Below, piece by piece: positions 8,673 to 17,241 of a DNA stretch of 64,000 bases (position 1 is its first letter; every line of letters begins with the position of its first letter). Origin of the DNA: Acidimicrobiaceae bacterium (GTDB lineage: Bacteria > Actinomycetota > Acidimicrobiia > Acidimicrobiales > MedAcidi-G1); assembly GCA_002687745.1 (NCBI GenBank), contig NZBE01000010.1, forward strand, positions 100,666 to 164,665, written 5' to 3'. Position numbers and translations under genes: made by a program. Below the pieces are notes generated by a model that saw nothing but the letters and a program-made list of their open reading frames with translations, ran no database searches and was not told the origin of the DNA.

Positions 8673-9629
8673 ATGCCAGACCGCTCCAATCCGCTGGAAC
8701 ACGCCGCCTACGGTGGGCCGGGCTGGCAGCCCCGCGTCCGATCCCTTCGCGAGGAGGCTCACGGCATCTGGGGTTCGTTCGGCATCGATTCCGAGTACGG
8801 CACGCTTCGCAGCGTGCTGCTACACCGACCCGGGCCCGAGATCGTCTCCGACGACCCGAACGGGGCCCAGATGCTCGACCGGGTCGATGCAGACAGGGCA
8901 GGCCGCCAGCACGACGCCATCGTTGAGACCTACAGGGCGAACGGAACCGAGGTCCATCTGATCGAGCCGCCACCGGTACCTCGGCCAAACCAGATGTTCA
9001 TGGCCGACCTGTTCGCCATGACCCCGGAGGGGGCGATCCTGGCTAGACCGGCCTCGGAGGTACGCGCTGGCGAGGAACGTGTCGCAGCCGCTGGTCTGGT
9101 TGCCGCCGGTGTTCCCATCCTTCGCAGCATTTCGGGGACGGGCACCTTCGAGGGAGCCGACCTGATGTGGCTCTCGCCTGGACACGTACTCATCGGTCGG
9201 GGGCTTCGCACCAACGCCGAGGCGATGGACCAGATCGTCGACGTGATGGCGGCTATGAATGTGGCCGCCACACGGGTGGACCTTCCGATCGGCACCATGC
9301 ACCTCATGGGAATGCTGCGCATCCTCGACCGTGACCTGGCGGTCGCCTGGCCTACGCGCCTCGCCGTGGCGGCAGTCGAGGCCCTTGAGGACGAGGGCTA
9401 CGAGGTGCACTTCCTGCCGGACCACGACGAGGCGGTAGGTGGATTCGCACTGAACGGAGTCACGTTGGGACCCCGCCGGTTCCTGATGGCGGCGGGAAAC
9501 CCGGTCACGCAGTCGTTCTACGAGGCGCTCGGTGTCACGTGCGCCGCCGTCGAGGTCGACGAGCTGGCGAAGGCGTCAGGTGCCATCGGCTGCCTGACGG
9601 GCGTTGTCTCCCGTTCTCCTGCCGGCTGA
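8673..9629 (+). CDS. Amidinotransferase / arginine-deiminase-like family protein
   Basis: LRSVLLHRPGPE, FEGADLMWLSPGHVLIGRGLRTN, IGTMHLMGMLRI, C-terminal GAIGCLTG (probable catalytic Cys). Confidence 0.82.
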   Translation: MPDRSNPLEHAAYGGPGWQPRVRSLREEAHGIWGSFGIDSEYGTLRSVLLHRPGPEIVSDDPNGAQMLDRVDADRAGRQHDAIVETYRANGTEVHLIEPPPVPRPNQMFMADLFAMTPEGAILARPASEVRAGEERVAAAGLVAAGVPILRSISGTGTFEGADLMWLSPGHVLIGRGLRTNAEAMDQIVDVMAAMNVAATRVDLPIGTMHLMGMLRILDRDLAVAWPTRLAVAAVEALEDEGYEVHFLPDHDEAVGGFALNGVTLGPRRFLMAAGNPVTQSFYEALGVTCAAVEVDELAKASGAIGCLTGVVSRSPAG

Positions 9630-9766
9630 CCAGTAGTCGGCTCCCGTGCAGGTTTCCAGCCTGCGAAGGCCGGTGTGGCCTGGTCGTGCTCGGGTCGCGA
9701 CAGACGCCGGTGTGGTGCCAACAGGTTGCTGCTGACGAGGTCGGTCCGCTCCACTATCAGGACAAG

Positions 9767-10423
9767 ATGCACACGGTTCTCACCTCGCCGCTGGAGCTGG
9801 CCACCCATCCGGTGATGCTCGACACCGTCGAGCAACTGCTCGGACCAGACATCCTCCTCTACAACGTCGTCTACATCGTCAAGGAACCCGGCTCAGCCGC
9901 CCACGTGGCCTGGCACCAGGACCTCACCTACTGGGGTTTCGACAACGACCTTCAGGTGTCGGCGTGGCTGGCCCTTTCGCCGGCTACCACCGACAGTGGC
10001 GCCATGATGATGATCCCCGGGAGCCACACCGGTGGTCGCCTCGTGCACAGCGTCGGAACCGGCGGCCCGAACGTGCTCGACAACGACCAGTACGTGTCCG
10101 GTGTCGACGACTCGGAGGCGGTGCAGTGTCCGCTGGCACCGGGCGAGGCCTCGTTCCACCACGGCTGGACGCTTCACGCCTCACGCCCCAACACGAGCAG
10201 TGACAGGCGGATAGGCCTCAACATCCAGTATCTGCATCCCAGCATGAGGCAGACGCTCCACGACCAGGACACGGCGATGCTGGTCCGCGGAACCGACGAC
10301 CACGGGAACTTCGGTGATGACATCCCGGCGACAGGGAACCTGGAACCGCTGGCGATGGTCCGCCGCGCTGAACAGGGAGCCCTTATCAAGGGCTCCTACG
10401 TGACCGCGTTGGAGTCCAACTGA
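9767..10423 (+). CDS. Phytanoyl-CoA dioxygenase (PhyH) family protein, apparently N-terminally truncated
   Basis: LLGPDILLYNVVYIVKEPGSAAHVAWHQDLTYWG, MMMIPGSHTGG, GWTLHASRPNTSSDRRIGLNIQY; normal PhyH N-terminus not found in any frame upstream. Confidence 0.7.
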   Translation: MHTVLTSPLELATHPVMLDTVEQLLGPDILLYNVVYIVKEPGSAAHVAWHQDLTYWGFDNDLQVSAWLALSPATTDSGAMMMIPGSHTGGRLVHSVGTGGPNVLDNDQYVSGVDDSEAVQCPLAPGEASFHHGWTLHASRPNTSSDRRIGLNIQYLHPSMRQTLHDQDTAMLVRGTDDHGNFGDDIPATGNLEPLAMVRRAEQGALIKGSYVTALESN

Positions 10424-10607
10424 AACCTCGGCTGCCGCCAGCACAGACCGGGCGGCCGCGACACCAATGGCAACAGAGGGGGGACCAGCCCGGTCGGTGC
10501 ACATCGCTTGAGCCTGGTAGCCGAGTGGTGCCCAGATTCCGGCACCGGTACCTGCCGGTACAATTCGGGGGACCGAGCCGGTGGGGCTGACCACGTCGGA
10601 GGAGCAA

Positions 10608-11723
10608 GTGGCAATCGCGGAGAACCAGGGCACCGAACTGCTGGCCAAGGCGGGAATCGCCGTGGGCGGCAGCGAGCCGTACGACCTGCAGGTCAACGAC
10701 GACCGGTTCTGGGCACGGGTGCTCAAGGACCGCGAACTGGGCCTGGGCGAGGCCTACCAGGACGCCTGGTGGGACGCCGAGCGGGTCGACGAGTTCCTGG
10801 TGAAGGTCTTCACCGCCGACCTGCGCTCTGCCATCCGGCCGAGTCCGGCCCTGGTATGGAACGTGGCCCGTTCACGCCTCACCAACCGGCAGACGACCAG
10901 CCGGGCGGCCCGCAACGCCAGGGCCCACTACGACATCGGCAACGACCTCTACCGGCGCATGCTCGGCGAGGAGATGGTCTACAGCTGTGCCGTCTGGGGG
11001 GGCGCCGACGACCTGGCCTCGGCCCAGGAGGCCAAGCTGGACCTGATCTGTCGCAAGCTGCACCTGGAGCCCGGCATGAGGGTGCTCGACATCGGCTGCG
11101 GGTGGGGCGGCTTTGCCCGACACGCCGCCAGCCGGTACGGGGCCCACGTAGTCGGGATCAGCCCCGCAGGAGAGCAGATCGCCGAGGCGCGAGACAGGGC
11201 CGGCGACCTGCCGGTCGAGTTCCACCAGCAGGACTACCGCGAGGTCACGGGCACCTACGACCGGATCGTCAGCATCGGCATGTTCGAACACGTCGGCCCC
11301 CGCAACTACCCGGGGTTCTTCGACCGGTGCGGTGAGCTGCTTGCCTCTGACGGCCTGATGCTGCACCACACCATCGGCTCCAACGAGTCCAAGGAGTCCA
11401 CCGACGCCTGGTTCGACCGCTACATCTTTCCGGGTGGCGTGGTTCCGTCGCTGCACCAGATCGCCGGTGCAGCCCAGCCTCGCTGGACCATCGAGGACGT
11501 CCACAACCTGGGCCCCGACTACGACCGCACCCTGATGGAGTGGTTCGACCGGATCGAGGCCCGTTGGCACGAGATCCCGCACTACGACGAGAGGTTCCGA
11601 CGCACCTGGCGCTACTACCTGCTGTCCTCGGCGGCCTCGTTCCGGGTGCGCAACCTGCAGCTCTTCCAGGTGGTCTTCAGCCGCACCGGCAGGGTCTCAC
11701 CCACCTACCGGGCCACCCGCTGA
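10608..11723 (+). CDS. cfa: Cyclopropane-fatty-acyl-phospholipid synthase family methyltransferase
   Basis: HYDIGNDLYRRML, VLDIGCGWGGFARHAA, VSIGMFEHVGPRNYPGFF, YIFPGGVVPS; SD GGAGG. Confidence 0.9.
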   Translation: MAIAENQGTELLAKAGIAVGGSEPYDLQVNDDRFWARVLKDRELGLGEAYQDAWWDAERVDEFLVKVFTADLRSAIRPSPALVWNVARSRLTNRQTTSRAARNARAHYDIGNDLYRRMLGEEMVYSCAVWGGADDLASAQEAKLDLICRKLHLEPGMRVLDIGCGWGGFARHAASRYGAHVVGISPAGEQIAEARDRAGDLPVEFHQQDYREVTGTYDRIVSIGMFEHVGPRNYPGFFDRCGELLASDGLMLHHTIGSNESKESTDAWFDRYIFPGGVVPSLHQIAGAAQPRWTIEDVHNLGPDYDRTLMEWFDRIEARWHEIPHYDERFRRTWRYYLLSSAASFRVRNLQLFQVVFSRTGRVSPTYRATR

Positions 11724-11734
11724 CGGGCCGGAGC

Positions 11735-13417
11735 TCACCTGCCCGACATCCTGGTGACGTACCGACCGGAACTGGTGAGAAGGCTGGCGAGGGGACGGAC
11801 CGCCCTGTTGATCTCCCCGGGCGGCACCACAACGACCTGCCAGTTCCCCTCCCCGCTCAGCCTGAGTGTGAACGTTGAACCGCTGGCATCATCGGGAGCC
11901 TGCGGGTAGAGGGGGCTGATAACACCATCGGGGGCACCCTCGAAGCCGGCGACACCACGTCCGTCGGCCGTCTGACCACGGATTCCCTCCGTCGAGTAGG
12001 CGAGCAGGGCACCGCCAACCGGGAACTCCACGTCAACGCCGCTGCTGGACCCCTCAATGACCGGAAGGTCCAGCGAGCGGAGCACCTCCAGCTGCTCCTC
12101 CTCCCCGAGCGGTCGGAAGATCGGGTTCAGGCCCGCATCGAAGGTGGCGTACCGCACGCGCTCCTCCTCGGTGACGATGACATCCCCGGCGGTCAGCCCC
12201 CAGGCCTCCCACTCGTCTGCCACCCCGGGTGTCATCGCCTCGAAGACCGACACCAGCCTGGTCTGACGGGCACACACCGGGCTGAACCAGCCCGTCCACC
12301 AGGCAAGCGGCTCTGTGCAGAAGAACGGCAGGGGGTCGGCCCAGTCGGTCACCGCAAGGGCAATGTCACCCGCTTCTGTTCCCAGAAGGTCCCCGGCCGT
12401 CACCGGGAACGGGTGGCTGGTAGCCGGCATTCCCAGCATCACCTTGATGTTCGCGACCGGGTCGAATCCGCCGCCCTCGATGCCGAAGTGCGCCGCCAGG
12501 TCGTCGGTCGGCTGAATGTGGAAGAACTGGACGCTCACGTTCGGTTGGCTGACCGGCCTCACCCACAGGTCGTAACCGCCGGAGCCGCCACTGCCCAGCA
12601 GTTGGAACGCCTCTCCGTCGAAGGGGGCATACGACGGGGTCGACGAGGCCTCACCCAGGGGGTGCAGGTAGTGCTTCATCGACGAGGTCGAATGGGTCGA
12701 GTCGGCGTAGGTGTGGCCGAACAGGGACCTGAACGTGCTTACCGCCCCGATGGTTCGCGGCTCGGTGAAGTTGGAGGTCACCAGGCTGGTCACATCGGTA
12801 CCGACGTCGGCGTCGGTCAGGGCGTTGGATGCCACCGCCATCGTCACGATGGCGACGCCGAGGAGTGTCACGATCGTGCCGCCGGTGGTGGAGGCCAGCG
12901 CACGTAGGCCTCGTCGCCGGGGCACCTCCAGGCCTCGTCGCAGGACGAGGAAGGCGGCCAACCCGACAACCAGTGCGACCACGATCGAGGCCTGGGCGGG
13001 TGCCAGCTGTGTCACGACCACGAGCGCTGCCACCGCAGCGGCAACTGCCGTCGGGTAGGCGCTGGTGCGCCAACCGATGCCGACCGACACCAGCGAGCCG
13101 ACGAGGACTGCAACCAGGACAGGCAGGCCGACCCAGCCGATGCCGCACCCCGCCGCCAGGGATGCCGCCAGGGCCGAGGTGCCACCGGCCAGCCTTCCCC
13201 CGGTACCGCTGATGGCCGATCTGACATGGAGTGAGGCCAGTGCCCACCATGAGAACAGGATTGCCAGGCCACCCAGGCCCAGGTCGCCGTGGACTACCGG
13301 CCACCACAGGACGAAGGTGGTAGCGGCCACAGCGAGCAGGTGGGTGCCGGCAAGGCGCTTCGCGGTCGCCGAACCTACTGGTGGGAGCATGTCCGTCAGG
13401 GGCCTGTGCCAGCTCAT
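11735..13417 (-). CDS. Uncharacterised membrane protein (about 560 aa) with N-terminal TM bundle and large soluble C-terminal domain
   Basis: Multiple hydrophobic segments in the first ~220 aa; long conserved-composition C-terminal region; no family recognised. Confidence 0.75.
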   Translation of the reverse strand: MSWHRPLTDMLPPVGSATAKRLAGTHLLAVAATTFVLWWPVVHGDLGLGGLAILFSWWALASLHVRSAISGTGGRLAGGTSALAASLAAGCGIGWVGLPVLVAVLVGSLVSVGIGWRTSAYPTAVAAAVAALVVVTQLAPAQASIVVALVVGLAAFLVLRRGLEVPRRRGLRALASTTGGTIVTLLGVAIVTMAVASNALTDADVGTDVTSLVTSNFTEPRTIGAVSTFRSLFGHTYADSTHSTSSMKHYLHPLGEASSTPSYAPFDGEAFQLLGSGGSGGYDLWVRPVSQPNVSVQFFHIQPTDDLAAHFGIEGGGFDPVANIKVMLGMPATSHPFPVTAGDLLGTEAGDIALAVTDWADPLPFFCTEPLAWWTGWFSPVCARQTRLVSVFEAMTPGVADEWEAWGLTAGDVIVTEEERVRYATFDAGLNPIFRPLGEEEQLEVLRSLDLPVIEGSSSGVDVEFPVGGALLAYSTEGIRGQTADGRGVAGFEGAPDGVISPLYPQAPDDASGSTFTLRLSGEGNWQVVVVPPGEINRAVRPLASLLTSSGRYVTRMSGR

Positions 13418-13483
13418 CGGAAGCTCCGTTCCCGTGCTCTTGCCAGTTGAGGGCCAGCCCGGGGCCACAGTAGTATCCGGTAT

Positions 13484-14398
13484 GTGGCTGGGACTTCTGT
13501 TCAGGTACGCCACCGGGTTGAATGGCCGACAGTGGCGGTCGCTGCCGCCATCTACGGCGGGTGGCTGGCCGTGCTCCTGTGGCACGAGGCCATGCCGTGG
13601 CCGGCGACGGTGCTCCTGCTCACGGTCGCCATCGCCTGGTACGGCTCGCTCCAGCACGAGGTGCTCCACGGCCACCCCTTCTCGAACCGCTGGGCCAACG
13701 AGGTCGTCGGGTCGATACCGATCAGCCTGCGCCTGCCGTTCCGTGTCTACCGGCGCTCACACATCAGCCACCACGAGTGCGATGACCTGACCGATCCTGC
13801 AGCTGACACCGAGAGCTTCTACGTGACAGCGGCAACCTGGGAGCGCCTGTCGATTCCGGGCCGCTGGTTCCTCGTCGCCCACCACACCCTGCTGGGCCGG
13901 ATGCTGCTGGGCCCGCTGGTGGAGAACACCTCGATGGTCCGCAGGGACGTCCGGGCGGTCAGGGCCGGCGACATGCCGTTGCTGCGCTGGTGGGTGGCCC
14001 ACCTGACGGCCGCGGCGGTGCTGTTCTGGCTGGTCCTGACCGTGGCCGGCGTGCCCTGGTGGGCCTACCTCCTGGGCGTCTACCTGGGCAACGGCCTGAG
14101 CCTGGTCCGTTCCTACTGCGAGCACCAGTGGGCAGAGGGTGACGAAACCCGCTCGATAGTCGTCAGGGCAGGCTGGTTCTTCAGGTTGTTGTTCCTCAAC
14201 AACAACCTCCACCACACCCACCACGCCGAGGCCGGCGTGCCCTGGTACGGGCTGCCCGAATTGGCCGACCGGATCGGATCGGACGGCTTCGCCGCAGCGG
14301 GCGCGGGCCTCTACTCCGGATACGGCGAGATCTTCCGGCGCCACCTGCTGCGTCCCTTCGACCACCCGGTTCACCCCCTGGAGCGGGCCGGCTCCTAG
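13484..14398 (+). CDS. Fatty acid desaturase
   Basis: Three His boxes: HEVLHGH, HISHHE, HHTHH; TAGTAT-N7-GTG. Confidence 0.9.
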   Translation: MAGTSVQVRHRVEWPTVAVAAAIYGGWLAVLLWHEAMPWPATVLLLTVAIAWYGSLQHEVLHGHPFSNRWANEVVGSIPISLRLPFRVYRRSHISHHECDDLTDPAADTESFYVTAATWERLSIPGRWFLVAHHTLLGRMLLGPLVENTSMVRRDVRAVRAGDMPLLRWWVAHLTAAAVLFWLVLTVAGVPWWAYLLGVYLGNGLSLVRSYCEHQWAEGDETRSIVVRAGWFFRLLFLNNNLHHTHHAEAGVPWYGLPELADRIGSDGFAAAGAGLYSGYGEIFRRHLLRPFDHPVHPLERAGS

Positions 14399-14405
14399 CC
14401 GCGCA

Positions 14406-15650
14406 TCATTTGGCCTGTGTGGCGGCCGTTACCTCGTCGAAGCTGTCCACATCGCGTAGCGCCGGGAAGAACACCGCCCACAACCCGACCACGGCCAGGG
14501 TGCCGATCCCGCCGAACACGATTGCGCCGGTGAGCCCCAGCAGGGCGGCGGTAACCCCCGACTCGAACGCACCCAGTTCGTTTGACGCTCCGATGAACAC
14601 GTTCTCCAGTGCGAGCACCCGTCCCCGCATGTTCTCAGGTGTCGCCAGCGGCACGATCGTGAACCGAATGAACATGGATACGGCATCGGCGCCGGCCAGA
14701 ACCATGATGGCGATGAACGCCACTGCATAGTTGCGGCTCAGGCCCAGGACGATCGTTCCTATTCCAAAGATGGCCACGACGGTAAGCAGGGTCCGGCCAA
14801 TGTGTCGTTGGAGCGGCCGGACCGAGAGCGCCACCGCTACGATCCCAGCGCCGATTCCCACTGCAGCACGGAGCCAGCCCAGGCCGACGGCACCGACGCC
14901 CAGTCTGTCCTCGGCGATCGCCGGCAGCAGTGCCACGGCGCCGCCGAACAGCACGGCGAACAGGTCCAGGCTGATTGCACCGAACAGGACAGGTGTGCGG
15001 CGGATGAAGCGCATCCCGAGGACGGCGTCTACAACTGCCTGGCGCACACCGACGGTCTCCAGGCGCCGCACCGGCGCACTCGGAATGGCAAGGAGAATCA
15101 GTACGGCCGCAGCCAGCCCCAGGGCTGCGGCCAGGTAGGGGATCGGCTCACCGGCGACGAACAGGAACCCGAAGGCCACAGGGCCGGCGATCAGACCGGC
15201 CTGGAAAGCAACGTGTTCCAGCGCAACCACCCGTGGAATCAGAGCTGTCGGCGACATGTCGATCGGAAGGGCCCGACCCGACGGGGCGGTGAACCCCTGG
15301 CAGATGCCGAACAGGAACACCAGCCAGAAGATGGGCAGCACCGAAGTCGGATCGGTCGTGGCGTACCAGAACAGAAGTGCCGACACGGTGGCCTCGCCCG
15401 AGAGAGCGAGGGCGAACATCAGGCGCCTGTCCACCCGGTCCGCGATTGCGCCGGCAATCGGGGCGACAAGCATCGCCGGAAAGAACTCGGCCAGGCCGAT
15501 GAGGCCCAGGTCCAGTTCCCTGCCGGTCATGTCGTAGACCTGCTTGCCGATGATCGTGATCTGGCCGATCTTGGCGAACGCCGACAGGAAGAAGGCGATC
15601 AGAAGGCCCTGAATCCGGAGTGGGATCCGGCCCAGGTTCGGCTGGGACAT
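14406..15650 (-). CDS. MFS transporter
   Basis: 12-TM-like composition; GAIADRVDRRLMFALAL; TAGCCT-N6-ATG. Confidence 0.88.
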   Translation of the reverse strand: MSQPNLGRIPLRIQGLLIAFFLSAFAKIGQITIIGKQVYDMTGRELDLGLIGLAEFFPAMLVAPIAGAIADRVDRRLMFALALSGEATVSALLFWYATTDPTSVLPIFWLVFLFGICQGFTAPSGRALPIDMSPTALIPRVVALEHVAFQAGLIAGPVAFGFLFVAGEPIPYLAAALGLAAAVLILLAIPSAPVRRLETVGVRQAVVDAVLGMRFIRRTPVLFGAISLDLFAVLFGGAVALLPAIAEDRLGVGAVGLGWLRAAVGIGAGIVAVALSVRPLQRHIGRTLLTVVAIFGIGTIVLGLSRNYAVAFIAIMVLAGADAVSMFIRFTIVPLATPENMRGRVLALENVFIGASNELGAFESGVTAALLGLTGAIVFGGIGTLAVVGLWAVFFPALRDVDSFDEVTAATQAK

Positions 15651-15707
15651 CAGAGCAGGCTAACCACCGATGCCGCTGCGGCAGGACCCGGTCTCAGGCG
15701 GTGAAGG

Positions 15708-15974
15708 TCAGGCCCCGGCTGGCCGGTGGAACTCGACGGCGAACACGGCGTCGTCGGACGGGCTCAGACGGTGTGAGCGCCCCGGCGGGATGGGCATAGG
15801 GCTACCAGGCTCGACGTTGTAGACATGATCAGGGTCGTCCTCGAACACGAAGTCGACCCTGCCCTCCCGTACCACCGGGTGTCCCCAGACACCCTCGGCG
15901 GTCCGGTGAGCGGCCAACAACTTCCGGGGAACCGTGCCGGCAGTGAACTCCGGGGGGGCTCCCTCCAGTACCAC
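15708..15974 (-). CDS. DUF1971 (TehB/YeaR-like cupin) domain protein
   Basis: PPEFTAGTVPRKLLAAHRTAEGVWG...VYNVEPGSPMPIPPGRSHRLSP...FAVEFHRP; start uncertain. Confidence 0.7.
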   Translation of the reverse strand: MVLEGAPPEFTAGTVPRKLLAAHRTAEGVWGHPVVREGRVDFVFEDDPDHVYNVEPGSPMPIPPGRSHRLSPSDDAVFAVEFHRPAGA

Positions 15975-16049
15975 CCTCCCCGACAGGTCCCCGGCGGCGA
16001 AGCCGTTCGCAGTCCTGCGGAGGCGCTCAACCGGGCTCGTCACCGAGCG

Positions 16050-16601
16050 GGCCAGGATGAGGACCTCGCCTCGGTAATGGACGAAACCGAGCGCCTGACC
16101 ACCCTGGTTGAACAGCTGCTGGAACTGAGCCGGGCAGAGCGTTCCGCTGAGGTTGAAGAGGTCGACCTCGTGGAGCTGGCGACCGATCGGGTCGACACGT
16201 GGTCGGCCGCCGCCGGAGAGCGGGAGGTGAACGTTGCACTCGGTGCTTCGGTCGGTGGCGCCGTTGTGGCTGTCACACATGGTGCGGTTGAGCAGATTCT
16301 CGACAACCTCATCGACAACGCTGTCGCCGTGGCACCTCCCGGTTCCACCGTGACCGTGTCGATCGAGCGCAATGCCGACTCTCACGTGGTGGCCGTTTCC
16401 GACAGTGGGCCGGGCCTTTCCGACAACGACAAACAGCGGGCCACCGACAGGTTCTGGCGTTGAGACGAGGGTCGGGCCGGCACAGGGCTGGGGCTCGCGA
16501 TCGTGAGGTCCCTGGCAGAAGCCCACGGAGGTCGGGTTCTGCTTCTTGACACCGAGGGGGGCGGGCTGAAGGTGGAGGTCACGTTCCCGGCCGTGGCTTG
16601 A
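16050..16601 (+). pseudogene. Sensor histidine kinase C-terminal remnant (partial DHp plus HATPase) with in-frame TGA
   Basis: DEDLASVMDETERLTTLVEQLLELSRAE..., N-box QILDNLIDNAVAVAP, DSGPGL, RFWR-TGA-DEGRAGTGLGLAIVRSLAEAHGGRV in one continuous frame. Confidence 0.82.
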
Positions 16602-16638
16602 ACCACCGTTTCCCCTCGCCTTCGGGCACAATGACCCG

Positions 16639-17187
16639 GTGGAACATCCAACCACAGCGGAACTCGAAGCCGGCCTCGACGACGTCAGGAACTCGCCAAC
16701 CGACAACGGCACCCTCGACCTGATTGTCAGGCGCCCCGAAATCGACGAGCGGGAGGTGCTCGAGATCGGCGAACTCTCCGTCGAGGAGGGCCTCGTCGGC
16801 GACAACTGGGTCAGGAAGCCCAGCGGCAGGACCGACGACGGCGGCCCCCACCCCGGCATGCAGCTCAACATCATCAACAGCCGCGTGCTGGCCCTCATCT
16901 GCCCTGATCCGGACCGCCGGGCACTCGCCGGCGACCAGTTCGTCATAGACATGGACCTGACCGAGGCAAACCTGCCTGCCTGGACCCGGCTTGCCATCGG
17001 CTCGGCTGTCATCGAGGTGACCGACCAGCCCCACACCGGCTGCCGCAAGTTCAGCCAGCGGTTCGGTGGCGACTCGCTGCGGTTCATCAACTCGGATGTG
17101 GGTGGTGACCTGAAACTGCGTGGGATCAACGCCCGGGTGGTCCAGCCCGGAACGATCACCACGGGTGACACTGTCCGGAAGCTCTGA
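16639..17187 (+). CDS. MOSC-domain-like protein
   Basis: EEGLVGDNWVRKP, HTGCRKFSQRFG, RGINARVVQPGTITTGD. Confidence 0.7.
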   Translation: MEHPTTAELEAGLDDVRNSPTDNGTLDLIVRRPEIDEREVLEIGELSVEEGLVGDNWVRKPSGRTDDGGPHPGMQLNIINSRVLALICPDPDRRALAGDQFVIDMDLTEANLPAWTRLAIGSAVIEVTDQPHTGCRKFSQRFGGDSLRFINSDVGGDLKLRGINARVVQPGTITTGDTVRKL

Positions 17188-17241
17188 GCCCGGTCGGGGC
17201 ACCCCACCACCCGGAAGGGTCTTTCTTCTAGCCTCGACAAC

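Noticed and set aside
16461-16463. Selenocysteine/recoded TGA in the kinase
   Set aside because: Position is normally Gly/Ala, not Cys, no SECIS-like element noted, and the gene is also 5'-disrupted; nonsense mutation is simpler.
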